Source: Paraglaciecola sp. L3A3
GTDB taxonomy: Bacteria; Pseudomonadota; Gammaproteobacteria; Enterobacterales; Alteromonadaceae
Reading direction: 5' to 3'
Assembly (NCBI RefSeq): GCF_009796765.1
Contig: NZ_CP047023.1
Coordinates: 2,215,501 to 2,279,500 of the forward strand
DNA: 64,000 nucleotides
The position numbers and the translations under genes are program-made. This document shows positions 8,119 through 18,669 of this stretch, piece by piece (within the stretch, counting starts at the first letter, position 1; each line of letters starts with the position of its first letter). Below the pieces are notes generated by a model. That model did no database searches, had not been told where the DNA came from, and saw nothing but the letters and a program-made list of their open reading frames with translations.

Positions 8119-10494
8119 ATGCAACAACACGTTTTATGGTATCAGCATCTTGGTATGGGTGATGTCGGTACCGTTGGTGGTAAAAACGCATCATTGGGTG
8201 AGATGATTTCGAATTTAGCAAATGCTGGTGTACAAGTACCTGGTGGATTTGCCACAACATCCTATGCGTTTAACGTGTTTTTGCAACAAAGTGGATTGGA
8301 AGACCGTATTCATGAATTATTGGATTCACTTGATGTTGAAGACATAGCCGCGTTGGCAGAAGCCGGTGAGACTATTCGTAATTGGATTATCGAGACGCCT
8401 TTTTTACCTGAGTTAGAAAGTGAAATTAAAAGTGCTTTTGAAACACTGCAAGGTGAGTCTGGGGATGCAGCTTCATTTGCCGTAAGGTCATCTGCTACTG
8501 CTGAAGATATGCCTGATGCTTCATTCGCAGGGCAGCAAGAAACCTTCCTAAACGTTAAAGGTTATGATGCCGTCATGTTGGCGATTAAACATGTTTATGC
8601 CTCATTATTTAACGACCGAGCTATTTCTTATCGAGTTCACCAAGGTTATGACCATAAAGGTGTCGCTTTATCAGCTGGCGTGCAAAGAATGGTGCGTAGT
8701 GACTGTGCTTCTTCTGGTGTGATGTTTTCTATTGATACTGAGTCTGGCTTTGAAGATGTTGTATTTATCACATCATCATATGGACTAGGAGAAATGGTGG
8801 TTCAGGGGGCGGTAAATCCTGATGAATTTTATGTTCATAAACCGACTTTAGAAAAAGGCGTTCCAGCCGTAGTGCGCAGAAACTTGGGTAGCAAATTAAC
8901 TAAAATGATTTACTCCGATGCTCTAGAACATGGAAAACAAGTTGAAATCGTTGATATTGATGCTGCTGATAGTTGTCAATTCTCACTTACTGATGAAGAA
9001 GTAATGGAGCTTGCAAAACAAGCTGTGATTATTGAAAAACATTACAAACGTCCAATGGATATTGAATGGGCCAAAGATGGTATAGACGGAAAGCTGTATA
9101 TAGTTCAAGCACGCCCAGAAACTGTGCGCAGTCGTGAAAATATTCAAGTCATTGAGCGTTTCAGATTAAACGGTAAAGCTAAAATAGTCTGTGAAGGTCG
9201 TGCTATCGGTCATAAGATTGGCGCAGGTATGGCTAAAGTACTTAGCGGTGTTGAAGAAATGGACAAGATTCAACCTGGTGATGTCTTGGTTACTGATATG
9301 ACAGATCCAGATTGGGAGCCCATCATGAAAAAGGCTTCCGCCATAGTGACTAACCGTGGCGGCAGAACCTGCCATGCGGCAATTATCGCTCGAGAGCTAG
9401 GGATACCTGCAATTGTGGGTTGTGGTAATGCTACTGATTCGATCGCTACTGGAGACAAAATTACTGTGTCTTGCGCCGAAGGCGATACGGGTTTTATATA
9501 TGACGATGTGTTAGATTTTGATGTGGTAACTTCTAATATTGACTCTATGCCTGAATTGCCTTTAAAAGTCATGATGAATGTAGGTAACCCTGACCGAGCA
9601 TTTGATTTTGCTCGTTTGCCTAGTGCTGGCGTCGGTTTGGCTAGATTGGAGTTTATTATCAATCGAATGATTGGTATTCATCCAAAAGCTTTACTTAATT
9701 TTGAGCAGCAATCAAATGAATTAAAATCTGAAATAACTGAGATGATCGCTGGCTATGCATCACCCGTTGAGTTTTATATTGAAAAATTGGTTGAAGGTAT
9801 TTCGACTATAGCTTCAGCTTTTTATCCGCAAAAAGTGATTGTTCGTATGTCTGACTTTAAGTCTAACGAATATTTCAATTTAGTGGGGGGCGACCAATAT
9901 GAACCCGATGAAGAAAATCCAATGCTCGGTTTCCGTGGAGCAAGTCGGTATATTTCAGATAATTTTCGTGAATGTTTTGCACTAGAGTGTGAAGCCATTA
10001 AACGAGTTAGAAATAAAATGGATCTGACTAATGTTGAGATAATGATCCCTTTTATTCGAACCCTTGATGAAGGCCGTAAAGTCTTAGACTTGTTGGCAGA
10101 ACAAGGCTTAGTGCAAGGTGAAAATGGTTTAAGAGTCATTATGATGTGTGAACTACCATCAAATGCACTATTGGCCGATCAATTCTTGGATATGTTTGAT
10201 GGTTTCTCTATTGGCTCTAACGATTTAACTCAATTAACTTTAGGCTTAGATAGAGATTCAGGTCTAATCGCTCATTTGTTCGATGAGAGAGATCCAGCTG
10301 TTAAAGCTTTACTTGCTATGGCCATTCAAGCAGCCAAAAAACGCGGTAAATATGTGGGTATTTGTGGTCAAGGGCCATCTGATCACGAAGATTTAGCTCA
10401 ATGGTTAGTAGAACAGGGCATAGATAGTGTGTCGTTGAACCCTGATACGGTTGTCGAAACTTGGTTATATTTAGGTGAAAAACACGCAAAATAA
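8119..10494 (+). CDS. ppsA: Phosphoenolpyruvate synthase
   Basis: A 791-residue enzyme, the length of E. coli PpsA. It makes PEP from pyruvate and ATP for gluconeogenesis. The N-terminal ATP-grasp domain carries [11 protein letters not shown] and [20 protein letters not shown]. The swivelling domain holds the catalytic histidine in [15 protein letters not shown] near residue 414-428. The C-terminal PEP/pyruvate barrel contains [15 protein letters not shown] and ends with [12 protein letters not shown]. It is divergent from ppsR and followed by a strong terminator. In this window it sits near lactate, acetate and fatty-acid genes, which all feed gluconeogenesis. Confidence 0.97.
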   Translation: MQQHVLWYQHLGMGDVGTVGGKNASLGEMISNLANAGVQVPGGFATTSYAFNVFLQQSGLEDRIHELLDSLDVEDIAALAEAGETIRNWIIETPFLPELESEIKSAFETLQGESGDAASFAVRSSATAEDMPDASFAGQQETFLNVKGYDAVMLAIKHVYASLFNDRAISYRVHQGYDHKGVALSAGVQRMVRSDCASSGVMFSIDTESGFEDVVFITSSYGLGEMVVQGAVNPDEFYVHKPTLEKGVPAVVRRNLGSKLTKMIYSDALEHGKQVEIVDIDAADSCQFSLTDEEVMELAKQAVIIEKHYKRPMDIEWAKDGIDGKLYIVQARPETVRSRENIQVIERFRLNGKAKIVCEGRAIGHKIGAGMAKVLSGVEEMDKIQPGDVLVTDMTDPDWEPIMKKASAIVTNRGGRTCHAAIIARELGIPAIVGCGNATDSIATGDKITVSCAEGDTGFIYDDVLDFDVVTSNIDSMPELPLKVMMNVGNPDRAFDFARLPSAGVGLARLEFIINRMIGIHPKALLNFEQQSNELKSEITEMIAGYASPVEFYIEKLVEGISTIASAFYPQKVIVRMSDFKSNEYFNLVGGDQYEPDEENPMLGFRGASRYISDNFRECFALECEAIKRVRNKMDLTNVEIMIPFIRTLDEGRKVLDLLAEQGLVQGENGLRVIMMCELPSNALLADQFLDMFDGFSIGSNDLTQLTLGLDRDSGLIAHLFDERDPAVKALLAMAIQAAKKRGKYVGICGQGPSDHEDLAQWLVEQGIDSVSLNPDTVVETWLYLGEKHAK

Positions 10495-10514
10495 TTGTTG
10501 TTTTGTAGGTAATG

Positions 10515-10543
10515 CCGCTTTAGTTTTCTAAAGCGGTTTTTTT
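10515..10543 (+). terminator. Intrinsic terminator of ppsA
   Basis: CCGCTTTAG (10515-10523), loop TTTT, CTAAAGCGG (10528-10536), then seven T. It begins about 20 bases after the stop codon. Confidence 0.92.
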
Positions 10544-10583
10544 ATACAAAAATTTGTGCAATAAACTTGTTTCTAACGTAATT

Positions 10584-11489
10584 TTACAACATAAAATAAT
10601 GGCTTAGATTTTGATAAGCTTTGCGTATTTCTTCAATCAGTAATTTTATTTTTTGCGGTTGGTGTCGAGTATAAGGATAAACGGCATAGACACCCAAAAC
10701 TCTTGGGGTGAAATTACTTAAGACTGGTTGTAATGAGCCAGATAATAATTCTTCATGGACAGAACATTTAGGAACATAAATAATTCCACTGTTGTTTAAA
10801 GCTGCTTTTTTTAGACTCAAAGCATTATTTGAAGAAAGTGAACCAGATACCTCTACAGACAATGATTTTTTACCCTGAATAAAACGCCAATCACTGCTGC
10901 CTTCCGTTTGTAAGTCATAACGTAAACAATTGTGTTGTTTTAAATCCGCTAATACTTCTAATTTTTCAGAATGAAGTAAGTATTCGGCAGAGGCACAAAC
11001 AACCCATGATGAATCGATTATTTTGCTAGCGATTAACGATGAGTCTTGCATTTTTGCTGTTCGAATAGCTAGATCAATGCCTTCTTCCACTAAATCAATA
11101 AGGTTGTTTTCAAGGCGTAATTCAATATTAATATTGGGATAAGTTTTGCAAAAGTTAGACACTAAATCGGCCAACAATAATTCACCTGAAATAGTGGGCA
11201 CCGACATACGTATGTGACCAGATATATTTTCACCAAACCCTGATAGAGCATCTAAAGCCTCAGTGGTTGTTTGACGAACCATTCTCGCTTTTTGTAGCAG
11301 GATCCTACCTGCTTCTGTGAGGGTTAATTTTCGTGTTGTTCGGTATAACAGCTGCACCCCAAGATCTTTCTCCAAGCGAGCTATGCGTTTACTCACCACA
11401 GAGTTGGTCAGCTTGTTGGCGTCAGCTACTTTGCTGAAACTACCTAGCTCAATCACCTGGGTAAATAGGATTAAATCGTTTGCTTGCAT
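10584..11489 (-). CDS. LysR-family transcriptional regulator divergent from lldD
   Basis: A LysR-type regulator of 301 residues from the chosen ATG. The winged helix occupies the first 60 or so residues (FTQVIELGSFSKVADANKLT, then SVVSKRIARLEKDLGVQLLY and RTTRKLTLTEAG). A two-lobed ligand domain fills the rest. An earlier ATG at 11522 would add 11 residues before the usual LysR beginning, so 11489 is preferred; neither has a clear ribosome-binding site. It diverges from lldD across a gap that holds the inverted repeat AGGTAG-N4-CTACCT, so regulation of lldD or itself is likely. It is not LldR, which belongs to the GntR family. Confidence 0.85.
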   Translation of the reverse strand: MQANDLILFTQVIELGSFSKVADANKLTNSVVSKRIARLEKDLGVQLLYRTTRKLTLTEAGRILLQKARMVRQTTTEALDALSGFGENISGHIRMSVPTISGELLLADLVSNFCKTYPNINIELRLENNLIDLVEEGIDLAIRTAKMQDSSLIASKIIDSSWVVCASAEYLLHSEKLEVLADLKQHNCLRYDLQTEGSSDWRFIQGKKSLSVEVSGSLSSNNALSLKKAALNNSGIIYVPKCSVHEELLSGSLQPVLSNFTPRVLGVYAVYPYTRHQPQKIKLLIEEIRKAYQNLSHYFML

Positions 11490-11576
11490 GATTAATATGT
11501 TTTTGGAAATAATGTTTTTCATTATTTCTATTTATTCATAAAAAATAAAGCAGTAAATTAGTTTAATATTTAAATT

Positions 11577-11592
11577 AGGTAGAAAACTACCT
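11577..11592. promoter_or_regulatory. Inverted repeat in the lysR-lldD divergent promoter region
   Basis: AGGTAG-AAAA-CTACCT is a perfect 6-base-arm inverted repeat in the 174 bases between the two divergent starts. LysR proteins bind dyads of about this size. Assigning it to this LysR protein is inference. Confidence 0.5.
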
Positions 11593-11663
11593 TAGATAAG
11601 ACTCTTGTATTAACTGTCAATCCATTTGAACAGTAAATTTGAGCATAACTTTAGGATGACAAC

Positions 11664-12800
11664 ATGATTATTTCAGCATCAACTGATTACCGTAAAGCTG
11701 CAAAAGCCAAACTACCTCCATTTTTGTTTCATTACATTGATGGAGGCTCATATGGTGAGCATACATTAAAACGTAATACAGAAGATTTAGCTGAGGTCGC
11801 ATTGCGCCAGAGAATTCTGAATAATATGTCAGATCTAAATTTAGAAACTGAAATTTTCGGCGAAAAACTAGCTATGCCAATTGCTCTTGCGCCTGTAGGT
11901 TTGACTGGTATGTATGCTCGAAGAGGTGAGGTACAGGCGGCAAAAGCGGCTGAAAACAAAGGCCTACCTTTTATCATGTCAACAGTTTCAGTTTGTCCAA
12001 TTGAAGAAGTAGCTCCTGTTCTTGAGCGCCCAATGTGGTTTCAACTTTATGTACTTAAAGATCGTGGCTTTATGAAAAATGTATTAGAACGAGCTAAAGC
12101 TGCAGGGGTAACGACTTTAGTGTTTACTGTCGATATGCCAGTTCCGGGAGCTAGATACCGAGATATGCATTCTGGTATGAGTGGTCCTAATGCTGCTGTT
12201 AGACGAATATTTCAGTCTATGTTACATCCTCAATGGGCGTTTGATGTGGGCGTTTTTGGTAAGCCTCATGATTTAGGTAATATTTCAACTTATCGCGGTG
12301 AGCCCACCAAGCTTGAAGATTACATAGGTTGGTTAGGAGAAAACTTTGATCCTTCTATTTCATGGAAAGACCTTGAATGGGTAAGAGATTTTTGGGATGG
12401 TCCTATGGTGATTAAGGGTATCCTAGATGTAGAAGATGCAAAAAATGCCGTGAGTTTTGGTGCTGACGGGATTGTGGTGTCAAACCACGGCGGTCGACAG
12501 TTAGATGGTGTTCTTTCGTCTGCTAGAGCGTTACCTGATATCGCTGATGCAGTCAAAGGTGACATTAAGATTTTTGCTGATTCAGGTATCAGAACAGGAC
12601 TAGACGTCGTAAGGATGTTAGCCTTGGGGGCTGATTGTACTCTGCTTGGTCGCTCATTTATTTATGCCTTAGCGGCACAAGGTCAAGCAGGTGTAGAGAA
12701 CTTACTGGATTTGTATGAAAAAGAGATGCGAGTCGCAATGACATTAACTGGTGCTAAAAGCATTTCTGACTTAAGTCGAGACTCATTAGTTAATCTTTGA
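11664..12800 (+). CDS. lldD: FMN-dependent L-lactate dehydrogenase
   Basis: A 378-residue flavoenzyme that oxidises L-lactate to pyruvate at the inner membrane and passes electrons to quinone. The family signatures are clear: [19 protein letters not shown] near the N-terminus, [14 protein letters not shown] near residue 77, [15 protein letters not shown] near 155, and the active-site [14 protein letters not shown] near 268-281 with the catalytic His at about 275. A ribosome-binding site AGGA lies 8 bases before the ATG. No lactate permease is adjacent. Related 2-hydroxy-acid oxidases share the fold, but the sequence is LldD-like throughout. Confidence 0.93.
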   Translation: MIISASTDYRKAAKAKLPPFLFHYIDGGSYGEHTLKRNTEDLAEVALRQRILNNMSDLNLETEIFGEKLAMPIALAPVGLTGMYARRGEVQAAKAAENKGLPFIMSTVSVCPIEEVAPVLERPMWFQLYVLKDRGFMKNVLERAKAAGVTTLVFTVDMPVPGARYRDMHSGMSGPNAAVRRIFQSMLHPQWAFDVGVFGKPHDLGNISTYRGEPTKLEDYIGWLGENFDPSISWKDLEWVRDFWDGPMVIKGILDVEDAKNAVSFGADGIVVSNHGGRQLDGVLSSARALPDIADAVKGDIKIFADSGIRTGLDVVRMLALGADCTLLGRSFIYALAAQGQAGVENLLDLYEKEMRVAMTLTGAKSISDLSRDSLVNL

Positions 12801-12812
12801 TTTATCTTGGTT

Positions 12813-12846
12813 GGCAGTATAGACAAAATTTGTTTTTTGTACTGCC
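12813..12846 (+). terminator. Probable weak terminator after lldD
   Basis: GGCAGTA (12813-12819) pairs with TACTGCC (12840-12846), with further ACAAA/TTTGT pairing inside, followed by TTTCTTTAT. It lies 13 bases past the stop codon. Confidence 0.5.
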
Positions 12847-12951
12847 TTTCTTTATCACCTTATCTATAAGCATGTTAGACTCAGCGGCGCAAATGTAGCC
12901 TAAATTAATAGTTAATTATTTTGCTACTCATTTCTTAATTTGGATCGTTAA

Positions 12952-13293
12952 ATGTCAGACAAATTCTTTTTCAAAGGTCGCCAAGATGCCCGTCAAAGCC
13001 ATATTAAATATGGCTACGAACGTGATGCGTCACGTATCTCGGGTAGTAAAAAATATCCTTTGCAGTTAGTGGTAACAAATGAAACTCGCAAAGTTGTAGT
13101 TGAGGCGTTAGTCGCTGATGCACAGTTATATGCCGATATTAGTATTGATAACAGTGAAGGGGCTGTAGAGTCTATCTCAGAACTGACAATGTTATTGAAT
13201 AAAACATCTTCAGTGAAAGTTGAAAAATTACCAGGACGGAATGATATTTGTCCTTGTGGTAGCGGTAAAAAATACAAAAAGTGTTGCGGATAA
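12952..13293 (+). CDS. SEC-C metal-binding motif protein (PBPRA1643 family)
   Basis: A 113-residue protein ending in the SEC-C zinc motif [13 protein letters not shown], the same type found at the end of SecA. The N-terminal part ([20 protein letters not shown], then [13 protein letters not shown]) matches a short protein family seen in marine gammaproteobacteria. Its function is unknown; the C-terminus is expected to bind zinc and perhaps a protein partner. It appears to be a single-gene unit. The assignment rests on the motif and the whole-length pattern. Confidence 0.8.
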   Translation: MSDKFFFKGRQDARQSHIKYGYERDASRISGSKKYPLQLVVTNETRKVVVEALVADAQLYADISIDNSEGAVESISELTMLLNKTSSVKVEKLPGRNDICPCGSGKKYKKCCG

Positions 13294-13357
13294 AAAAGCA
13301 ATTATCTCGTTTATCTTGGCATAACACTCCTTTATTTTAACATTTAGCCCATTTATT

Positions 13358-14233
13358 TTAGTGTAAATGGGCCTGTAAAAATGTATCAAACGTATTGACG
13401 TAACTATGCAAATATTTTTCTTTCAACCATTGCCCATGTTTCGCGTCAGCAATGACTTTAAATTGGTACTCAATTCCAAATCTTTGCAGCTTAGGAATAA
13501 AATCCACATACCTAGCGCCAGGATTATCTTGGCCACCATCAACCATTAGAATGGGCGGCGCATTGGCCGAAATATGAGTAATGGGGGAGCCTTGTATGTA
13601 TACCTCACGTTTATCTTTTAGACTGCCAGCAAAAAAGATAACACAGTTTTTTACATACTGATTTTTGGCGTTTTCGGCACGAGTGACTTGATCAACACCT
13701 GCGCCCATTAATATTACTGCTTGTAATTCACTTGAGATTTCTGGGTAATTATAATCATCACTAAATTTTTTGCTATGGCCGGTTAAAGCGGCCATAGCAA
13801 TTAGATGTCCACCAGCAGAGCCGCCAATCCCAGCTATTTTTCCCGGATCAATATTATACAGTTTTGCATGTTGACGTAACCAACGGACAGCGGCTTTTGT
13901 ATCTTGCACTGCTGCTGGGAATTGAGCCTGAGTTGCTAATCTATAATCAATATTTGCTACCACATATCCACGTTCGGCAAGAGATAAAGCCATTTGATGG
14001 AAACCTTTTCTAGAGCCATTTACCCAGCCTCCACCATGTACTAATACTATTGCAGGATGGATGCCTTTAGTTTGAGGTTGATATAAATCCAGTTGTACTT
14101 TTGTTTTGGAAAATGTGGCATAAGTGATATTTTCAAGTACGGTTCCAGTAGAAGCTAAAATCTGTTGAGCGTTTATTACCGTACTAAAGAAAAAGCATGG
14201 AACGAATAGCAAAAAGTGACATTTATTTAGCAT
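13358..14233 (-). CDS. Exported alpha/beta-hydrolase (esterase/lipase-like)
   Basis: A 291-residue protein with an N-terminal signal peptide (hydrophobic residues about 5-20, cleavage near INA-QQ). The fold is the BD-FAE/carboxylesterase type. The oxyanion-hole motif is LVHGGGWVNGSR near residue 64, the nucleophile elbow is GIGGSAGGHL near 135-144, a candidate acid is in MVDGGQDNPGAR, and the catalytic His is in ADAKHGQW near 263. Such enzymes cleave small esters, including acetyl groups on sugars. It is followed on the same strand by nothing obvious, and a small lipoprotein gene precedes it by a few bases, suggesting an operon. Substrate unknown. Confidence 0.8.
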   Translation of the reverse strand: MLNKCHFLLFVPCFFFSTVINAQQILASTGTVLENITYATFSKTKVQLDLYQPQTKGIHPAIVLVHGGGWVNGSRKGFHQMALSLAERGYVVANIDYRLATQAQFPAAVQDTKAAVRWLRQHAKLYNIDPGKIAGIGGSAGGHLIAMAALTGHSKKFSDDYNYPEISSELQAVILMGAGVDQVTRAENAKNQYVKNCVIFFAGSLKDKREVYIQGSPITHISANAPPILMVDGGQDNPGARYVDFIPKLQRFGIEYQFKVIADAKHGQWLKEKYLHSYVNTFDTFLQAHLH

Positions 14234-14237
14234 TATT

Positions 14238-14624
14238 TCAGATAGCCTGAGTGACTGTTTTTTGTTTCACTTTCGGCTTAATAATAGGTTTTTGTTGTAA
14301 ATGTTTTGCTACAGACGTTATTAGGGTTTTTGCTCGATAAAAAGCTTCGGTTTCTGGATAGGTTTTAAATATATATTGAATAATGCCATAAGCATCTGTG
14401 TAGCGATTTAATTTGGCATAACTATCTGCTTTTAAATAAAGTAAGTTAGCTTTTTCTTCTTTGTCATATTCGTAGGTTGATAAAGCCCTATTAGCTAATC
14501 TTATGGATTCAGCATATTCGCCCGCAATATAAGCTTTATGTGAGCGGTTGGCTGCGCTAGGTCCTAAGCTGCAACCAATTAGATTCAAACTGATCATTAC
14601 GACTAATACTTTATAAAATTTGAT
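14238..14624 (-). CDS. Small TPR-like lipoprotein, probably starting at a non-standard ATC
   Basis: A short protein with a helical TPR-like body (AANRSHKAYIAGEYAESIRL, then KADSYAKLNRYTDAYGIIQY). From the first ATG (14597) only eight residues precede the lipobox cysteine, in SLNLIGCS, too short for a lipoprotein signal. The frame stays open upstream and gives IKFYKVLVVMISLNLIGCS, a proper signal, if translation starts at ATC 14624-14622. A GGGAG site (14632-14636) lies exactly 7 bases before that ATC, and no ATG, GTG or TTG is available in frame there. Either ATC is used or an ATG has mutated. It probably shares a transcript with the downstream esterase gene, 4 bases away. Function unknown. 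Confidence 0.6.
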   Translation of the reverse strand: MKFYKVLVVMISLNLIGCSLGPSAANRSHKAYIAGEYAESIRLANRALSTYEYDKEEKANLLYLKADSYAKLNRYTDAYGIIQYIFKTYPETEAFYRAKTLITSVAKHLQQKPIIKPKVKQKTVTQAI

Positions 14625-14664
14625 AACAAAACTCCCTGTTTAAATTTAGTTGTAAATGTATATA

Positions 14665-15636
14665 TTAAACTTCTGCGACTATCACTGCTCTTAAAGGAGC
14701 AGGGTAGCCTTCTATAGTTTTACTGTGGTCATTCGGGTCAAGAAAGTCGACTAAAGAATGGCTGTCCATCCATTCTGTTGCTCTTTGTTCTTGAACAGAA
14801 GTATGGGCTACATCGACAACTTTGATATTTTTGAAGCCCACTCTTTGCATCCATACTGTTAATGCTACAGTGCTGGGGAGGTACCAAACATTGCGCATTT
14901 GTGCGTATCTTTCACCCGCCATTAATACGGTTTGTTCATCACCTTCAACCACTAAGGTTTCCAGCACTAATTCTCCGCCTTTACGTAACTGGCTTTTTAA
15001 TTGATACAAAAAATCAATGGGGCTACGTCTATGGTATAAAACGCCCATCGAGAAAACAGTATCAAAGGCTTTTAATTCAGGAAGTTGTTCAACTCCTACG
15101 GGTAAAAGGTGAATGTTAACGGCAGAGTTAAAATGTTTGATTGCCTGAAATTGCATCAAGAAAAGTTGCGACGGATCTGCGCCAACTACCATTTTTGCAT
15201 CTTCACCTAACATGCGCCACATGTGATATCCACTGCCACATCCTACATCTAACACATATCTATCTTTCAGTGATTGAATGTGAGGTTGTACTCTGTCCCA
15301 TTTCCAATCAGAGCGCCATTCAGTATCGATATGGATGCCGTGTAGGTGAAAAGGACCTTTACGCCAAGGAGCGAATTGTTTAAGTAATCCAGTGATGTGT
15401 TTTTGAGTATAGTCGTTTATATCTGACTCTAGGCCAAATTCAACCTTGTCTTTTAGCTTGATTTCAGAAGGCTCAGTTGCTGGTAATTTACCGAGTAACT
15501 TCACCCATTTATTAAAGTCACCATGTAACTGTTCTTTTTGCCAATGGGCAATTTGTGCCGGTAATACTTCAAGCCAATGACTCAAAGGGGAGTCAGCAAT
15601 CTGTTTGTAAAAATCGTTAAACCAAGTAACAGCCAA
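14665..15636 (-). CDS. cmoB: tRNA U34 carboxymethyltransferase
   Basis: A 323-residue SAM-fold enzyme, the usual length. It transfers the carboxymethyl group from carboxy-SAM to 5-hydroxyuridine at tRNA position 34, giving cmo5U. The motif [19 protein letters not shown] (about residues 127-145) binds the cofactor, and [20 protein letters not shown] before it and [16 protein letters not shown] after it are characteristic of CmoB. Its partner cmoA lies 121 bases upstream on the same strand. Between them is a heptamer repeat. The pair most likely forms one transcription unit. Confidence 0.95.
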   Translation of the reverse strand: MAVTWFNDFYKQIADSPLSHWLEVLPAQIAHWQKEQLHGDFNKWVKLLGKLPATEPSEIKLKDKVEFGLESDINDYTQKHITGLLKQFAPWRKGPFHLHGIHIDTEWRSDWKWDRVQPHIQSLKDRYVLDVGCGSGYHMWRMLGEDAKMVVGADPSQLFLMQFQAIKHFNSAVNIHLLPVGVEQLPELKAFDTVFSMGVLYHRRSPIDFLYQLKSQLRKGGELVLETLVVEGDEQTVLMAGERYAQMRNVWYLPSTVALTVWMQRVGFKNIKVVDVAHTSVQEQRATEWMDSHSLVDFLDPNDHSKTIEGYPAPLRAVIVAEV

Positions 15637-15734
15637 GTGGCCTCCTTAAAAGCAGTAGTGAGCTGCGGGGTTCTAGCTACAGATAAAGATAAATATTAGG
15701 TATCTATATTTTCATATAGGGGAATATACTTTGC

Positions 15735-15755
15735 TCGAATCTCGAATCTCGAATC
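15735..15755. repeat. Tandem heptamer repeat TCGAATC x3
   Basis: Three perfect copies of TCGAATC in a row, just past the 3' end of cmoA. Short tandem repeats can change copy number by slippage, but this one is outside any coding frame. Confidence 0.8.
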
Positions 15756-15757
15756 TT

Positions 15758-16489
15758 TTAACCTTTTATCGCCACCATGGATGAAAAATTAAAGCAGGTA
15801 AACCAACGTATTACATCGGTGAACCCAGTTGTTTTTAAGCGAGTTTGATGTTGCTCAAATGTATCTGTACGCATCACATCTTCTAATGCGGTGCGTTTTT
15901 GACTGATTTCTAAGTCGCTGTAGCCGTTGCGACGTTTAAACTCATGATGCAGATCAATCAATAATTCATTGCCCTGTTGACTGTCATGCTTAAGTTTTTC
16001 TGACAAAATAAGAATACCGCCTTTATTTAGGCCGGCATAAATTTTTGCAATAATAGCTGCCCTTTGTTCAGGTGCAATAAATTGTAAGGTAAAATTCATA
16101 ATGACACATGAAGCATTGTCGATTTCAATGTTTTGTAAATCATCGCATATGACTTTAATAGGTGTTGACGATTTATAGGCTTGCACATGTAATTCACAAC
16201 GTTTTGCCATGGCCTCTGAATTATCAATCGCTATGATTTGACAATTTTTTGCTTGCACATATTTACTGGCCGCTAAACTGGCTGCACCTAAGGCACTACC
16301 TAAGTCGAAGATCTGACTATTGTCAGTTGCGTGACGGCCACAAAGTTGACCAATGGCATCAACGATGGTGCTATAGCCAGGCACAGAGCGCTGGATCATG
16401 TCAGGAAATACTTCGGCTACATTTTGATCAAAAGCAAAGGAGCCCACTTGTTGTGGTTGTGAATAAATTGCGTCTTTACCTGAGTTCAT
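15758..16489 (-). CDS. cmoA: Carboxy-SAM synthase
   Basis: A 243-residue protein from the chosen start. It makes carboxy-S-adenosylmethionine from SAM and prephenate for CmoB. The opening GKDAIYSQPQQVGSFAFDQN, the cofactor loop IFDLGSALGAASLAAS, and VIMNFTLQFIAPEQR are typical of CmoA. The canonical glycine-rich loop here reads D-L-G-S-A-L-G-A. The start at 16489 places the protein's beginning where CmoA proteins begin; an upstream ATG would add 21 residues not expected in the family. It is divergent from acs. Confidence 0.93.
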   Translation of the reverse strand: MNSGKDAIYSQPQQVGSFAFDQNVAEVFPDMIQRSVPGYSTIVDAIGQLCGRHATDNSQIFDLGSALGAASLAASKYVQAKNCQIIAIDNSEAMAKRCELHVQAYKSSTPIKVICDDLQNIEIDNASCVIMNFTLQFIAPEQRAAIIAKIYAGLNKGGILILSEKLKHDSQQGNELLIDLHHEFKRRNGYSDLEISQKRTALEDVMRTDTFEQHQTRLKTTGFTDVIRWFTCFNFSSMVAIKG

Positions 16490-16632
16490 AATCATTACTG
16501 TGGCTAGTGTAAAATTGGTGGCAATTCTACCTGTCCAATGCACTTCAATCAATTTACATTCTTGCCAATAAGGGTTTAGTTTTATACCTTATGTAAAATA
16601 TAGAAAATTATTGTAAAAGGAACTGAACAAAA

Positions 16633-18576
16633 ATGTTAGAAAAACTCTATCCTGTCAGCCAAAAAGCCAAAGAAGCCGCTTATCTAAATAAGTCTGAATA
16701 TGAAAGCATGTATCAAAGTTCAATAGATAATCCTGCTGATTTTTGGAACGAACATGGACAACGTTTAGATTGGATTAAACCTTATACAAAAATTTGTGAC
16801 AGTAACTTTTCTAAGCAAAATGCCAATATTAAGTGGTTTTATGATGGTCAACTTAATGCTAGTGACAACTGTATTGATAGGCACTTAGCCAACAACGCCG
16901 AACGAACAGCCATTATTTGGGAAGGAGATGATCCTGCTACAGATAAACACATTAGTTATGGTGAATTACATGAACAAGTATGTAAATTAGCCAATGGATT
17001 AAAAAGTTTAGGGGTAGTTAAGGGCGATAGGGTTGTGATTTATATGCCTATGGTACCTGAGGCTGCTTATGCCATGCTAGCCTGTGCAAGGATTGGTGCT
17101 GTGCACTCAGTGGTTTTTGGTGGCTTTTCTCCCCATGCAATAGCTGATCGGATCCAAGATTGTGCTGCTAAAGTAGTGATTACCGCTGACCAAGGTCGTC
17201 GTGGCGGTCAGTGTGTGCCATTAAAAGATAATGTAGATAAAGCTCTAGCTAAAAAAGAAGCGGCTTGTATTGAAAGAGTAATCGTATTTAAAAATACTAG
17301 TGGCGAGGTGGATTGGTCTGAAAATTGTGATATTTGGTGGCATGATCTAGTGGAACAATCGTCCAGTGTCTGTGCTCCAGAGCCAATGAATGCAGAAGAC
17401 CCGTTATTTATATTATACACATCGGGTTCAACAGGGTCACCAAAAGGAGTCGTGCATACTACAGGCGGTTATATGGTGTATGCCTCAATGACTCACCAAT
17501 ATGTATTTGATTGTAAACCTGCAGACATTTATTGGTGTGCTGCCGATGTCGGCTGGATCACTGGGCATTCTTATATTGTTTATGGTCCTTTAGCGAATGG
17601 CGCGACTACTTTAATGTTCGAAGGTGTACCTACATACCCTGATGTAAAACGTATGGGGCAAATTGTCGATAAACATAAGGTAACACTTTTATATACCGCT
17701 CCAACGGCCATCAGAGCATTAATGGCAAAAGGAGATGAACCTATTAAGGATAGTACTCGAGAAACATTACGTATTTTGGGCAGTGTGGGCGAACCCATTA
17801 ATCCTGAGGCTTGGAATTGGTATTATCAAAAAATTGGTAATGCAACTTGCCCAATCATGGATACATGGTGGCAAACTGAAACCGGTGGCATAATGATAAC
17901 TCCACTACCTGGTGTGACCGATTTAAAACCGGGATCGGCATCTAAGCCATTTTTTGGGGTTAAACCTGCTTTAATGTCAAATGATGGAAAACAGTTAACC
18001 GGAGAAGCGGAAGGTAATTTGGTGATTACAGGCTCTTGGCCTGGTCAAGCTAGAAGTGTATGGGGGGATCATGAACGTTTTATTCAAACTTATTTTAGTA
18101 CTTATGACGACGTTTATTTCACTGGTGATGGCGCTAAACGTGACGAAGACGGTTACTTTTGGATAACTGGTCGTGTTGATGACGTACTGAATGTTTCTGG
18201 CCATCGTTTAGGTACCGCTGAAATCGAAAGTTCATTAGTGGCCCATCCTGCTGTTGCTGAGGCAGCTGTTGTCGGTTATCCTCATGATATTAAAGGGCAG
18301 GGGATTTATGTTTACTTGTTACCGACTGATGGCACTCAAGTCACTGAGGAATTAACAAAAGCCATACGTCAGTGGGTAAGAGATGACTTAAGCCCCATTG
18401 CTAGCCCAGATTTTATACAATGGACGAATGGACTACCTAAAACCAGATCTGGTAAAATTATGCGTCGTATCTTACGTAAAATTGCTGCAAACGAACATGA
18501 ACAATTAGGCGATACTTCTACCTTGGCTGATCCAAGTGTGGTAGATGATTTAATTGAAAATAGATTTAATAAGTAA
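16633..18576 (+). CDS. acs: Acetyl-CoA synthetase
   Basis: A 647-residue AMP-forming enzyme that activates acetate to acetyl-CoA. Key motifs are the P-loop-like [18 protein letters not shown] near residue 259-276, WWQTETGG near 413-420 that shapes the acetate pocket, [20 protein letters not shown] near 516-535, and [15 protein letters not shown] near 600-615 with the acetylation-sensitive catalytic lysine. AAAGGA precedes the ATG. A LuxR-type response regulator gene follows after 93 bases; acs genes of Vibrio and Pseudomonas are controlled by a response regulator of this class. Confidence 0.97.
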   Translation: MLEKLYPVSQKAKEAAYLNKSEYESMYQSSIDNPADFWNEHGQRLDWIKPYTKICDSNFSKQNANIKWFYDGQLNASDNCIDRHLANNAERTAIIWEGDDPATDKHISYGELHEQVCKLANGLKSLGVVKGDRVVIYMPMVPEAAYAMLACARIGAVHSVVFGGFSPHAIADRIQDCAAKVVITADQGRRGGQCVPLKDNVDKALAKKEAACIERVIVFKNTSGEVDWSENCDIWWHDLVEQSSSVCAPEPMNAEDPLFILYTSGSTGSPKGVVHTTGGYMVYASMTHQYVFDCKPADIYWCAADVGWITGHSYIVYGPLANGATTLMFEGVPTYPDVKRMGQIVDKHKVTLLYTAPTAIRALMAKGDEPIKDSTRETLRILGSVGEPINPEAWNWYYQKIGNATCPIMDTWWQTETGGIMITPLPGVTDLKPGSASKPFFGVKPALMSNDGKQLTGEAEGNLVITGSWPGQARSVWGDHERFIQTYFSTYDDVYFTGDGAKRDEDGYFWITGRVDDVLNVSGHRLGTAEIESSLVAHPAVAEAAVVGYPHDIKGQGIYVYLLPTDGTQVTEELTKAIRQWVRDDLSPIASPDFIQWTNGLPKTRSGKIMRRILRKIAANEHEQLGDTSTLADPSVVDDLIENRFNK

Positions 18577-18669
18577 GATCTGAACTATATATTATTAATT
18601 TTATCAATAATCCTTTAGTATAGTTTTAATAAGGTAACATTATCCGTTACTGCATAGGACGAGTATTGA

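Noticed and set aside
9270..9662. A 130-codon open frame antisense to ppsA
   Set aside because: Shadow frame of a strongly conserved gene.
15735..15760. Possible tRNA T-arm (TCGAATC)
   Set aside because: It is three tandem copies of a heptamer with no cloverleaf around it.
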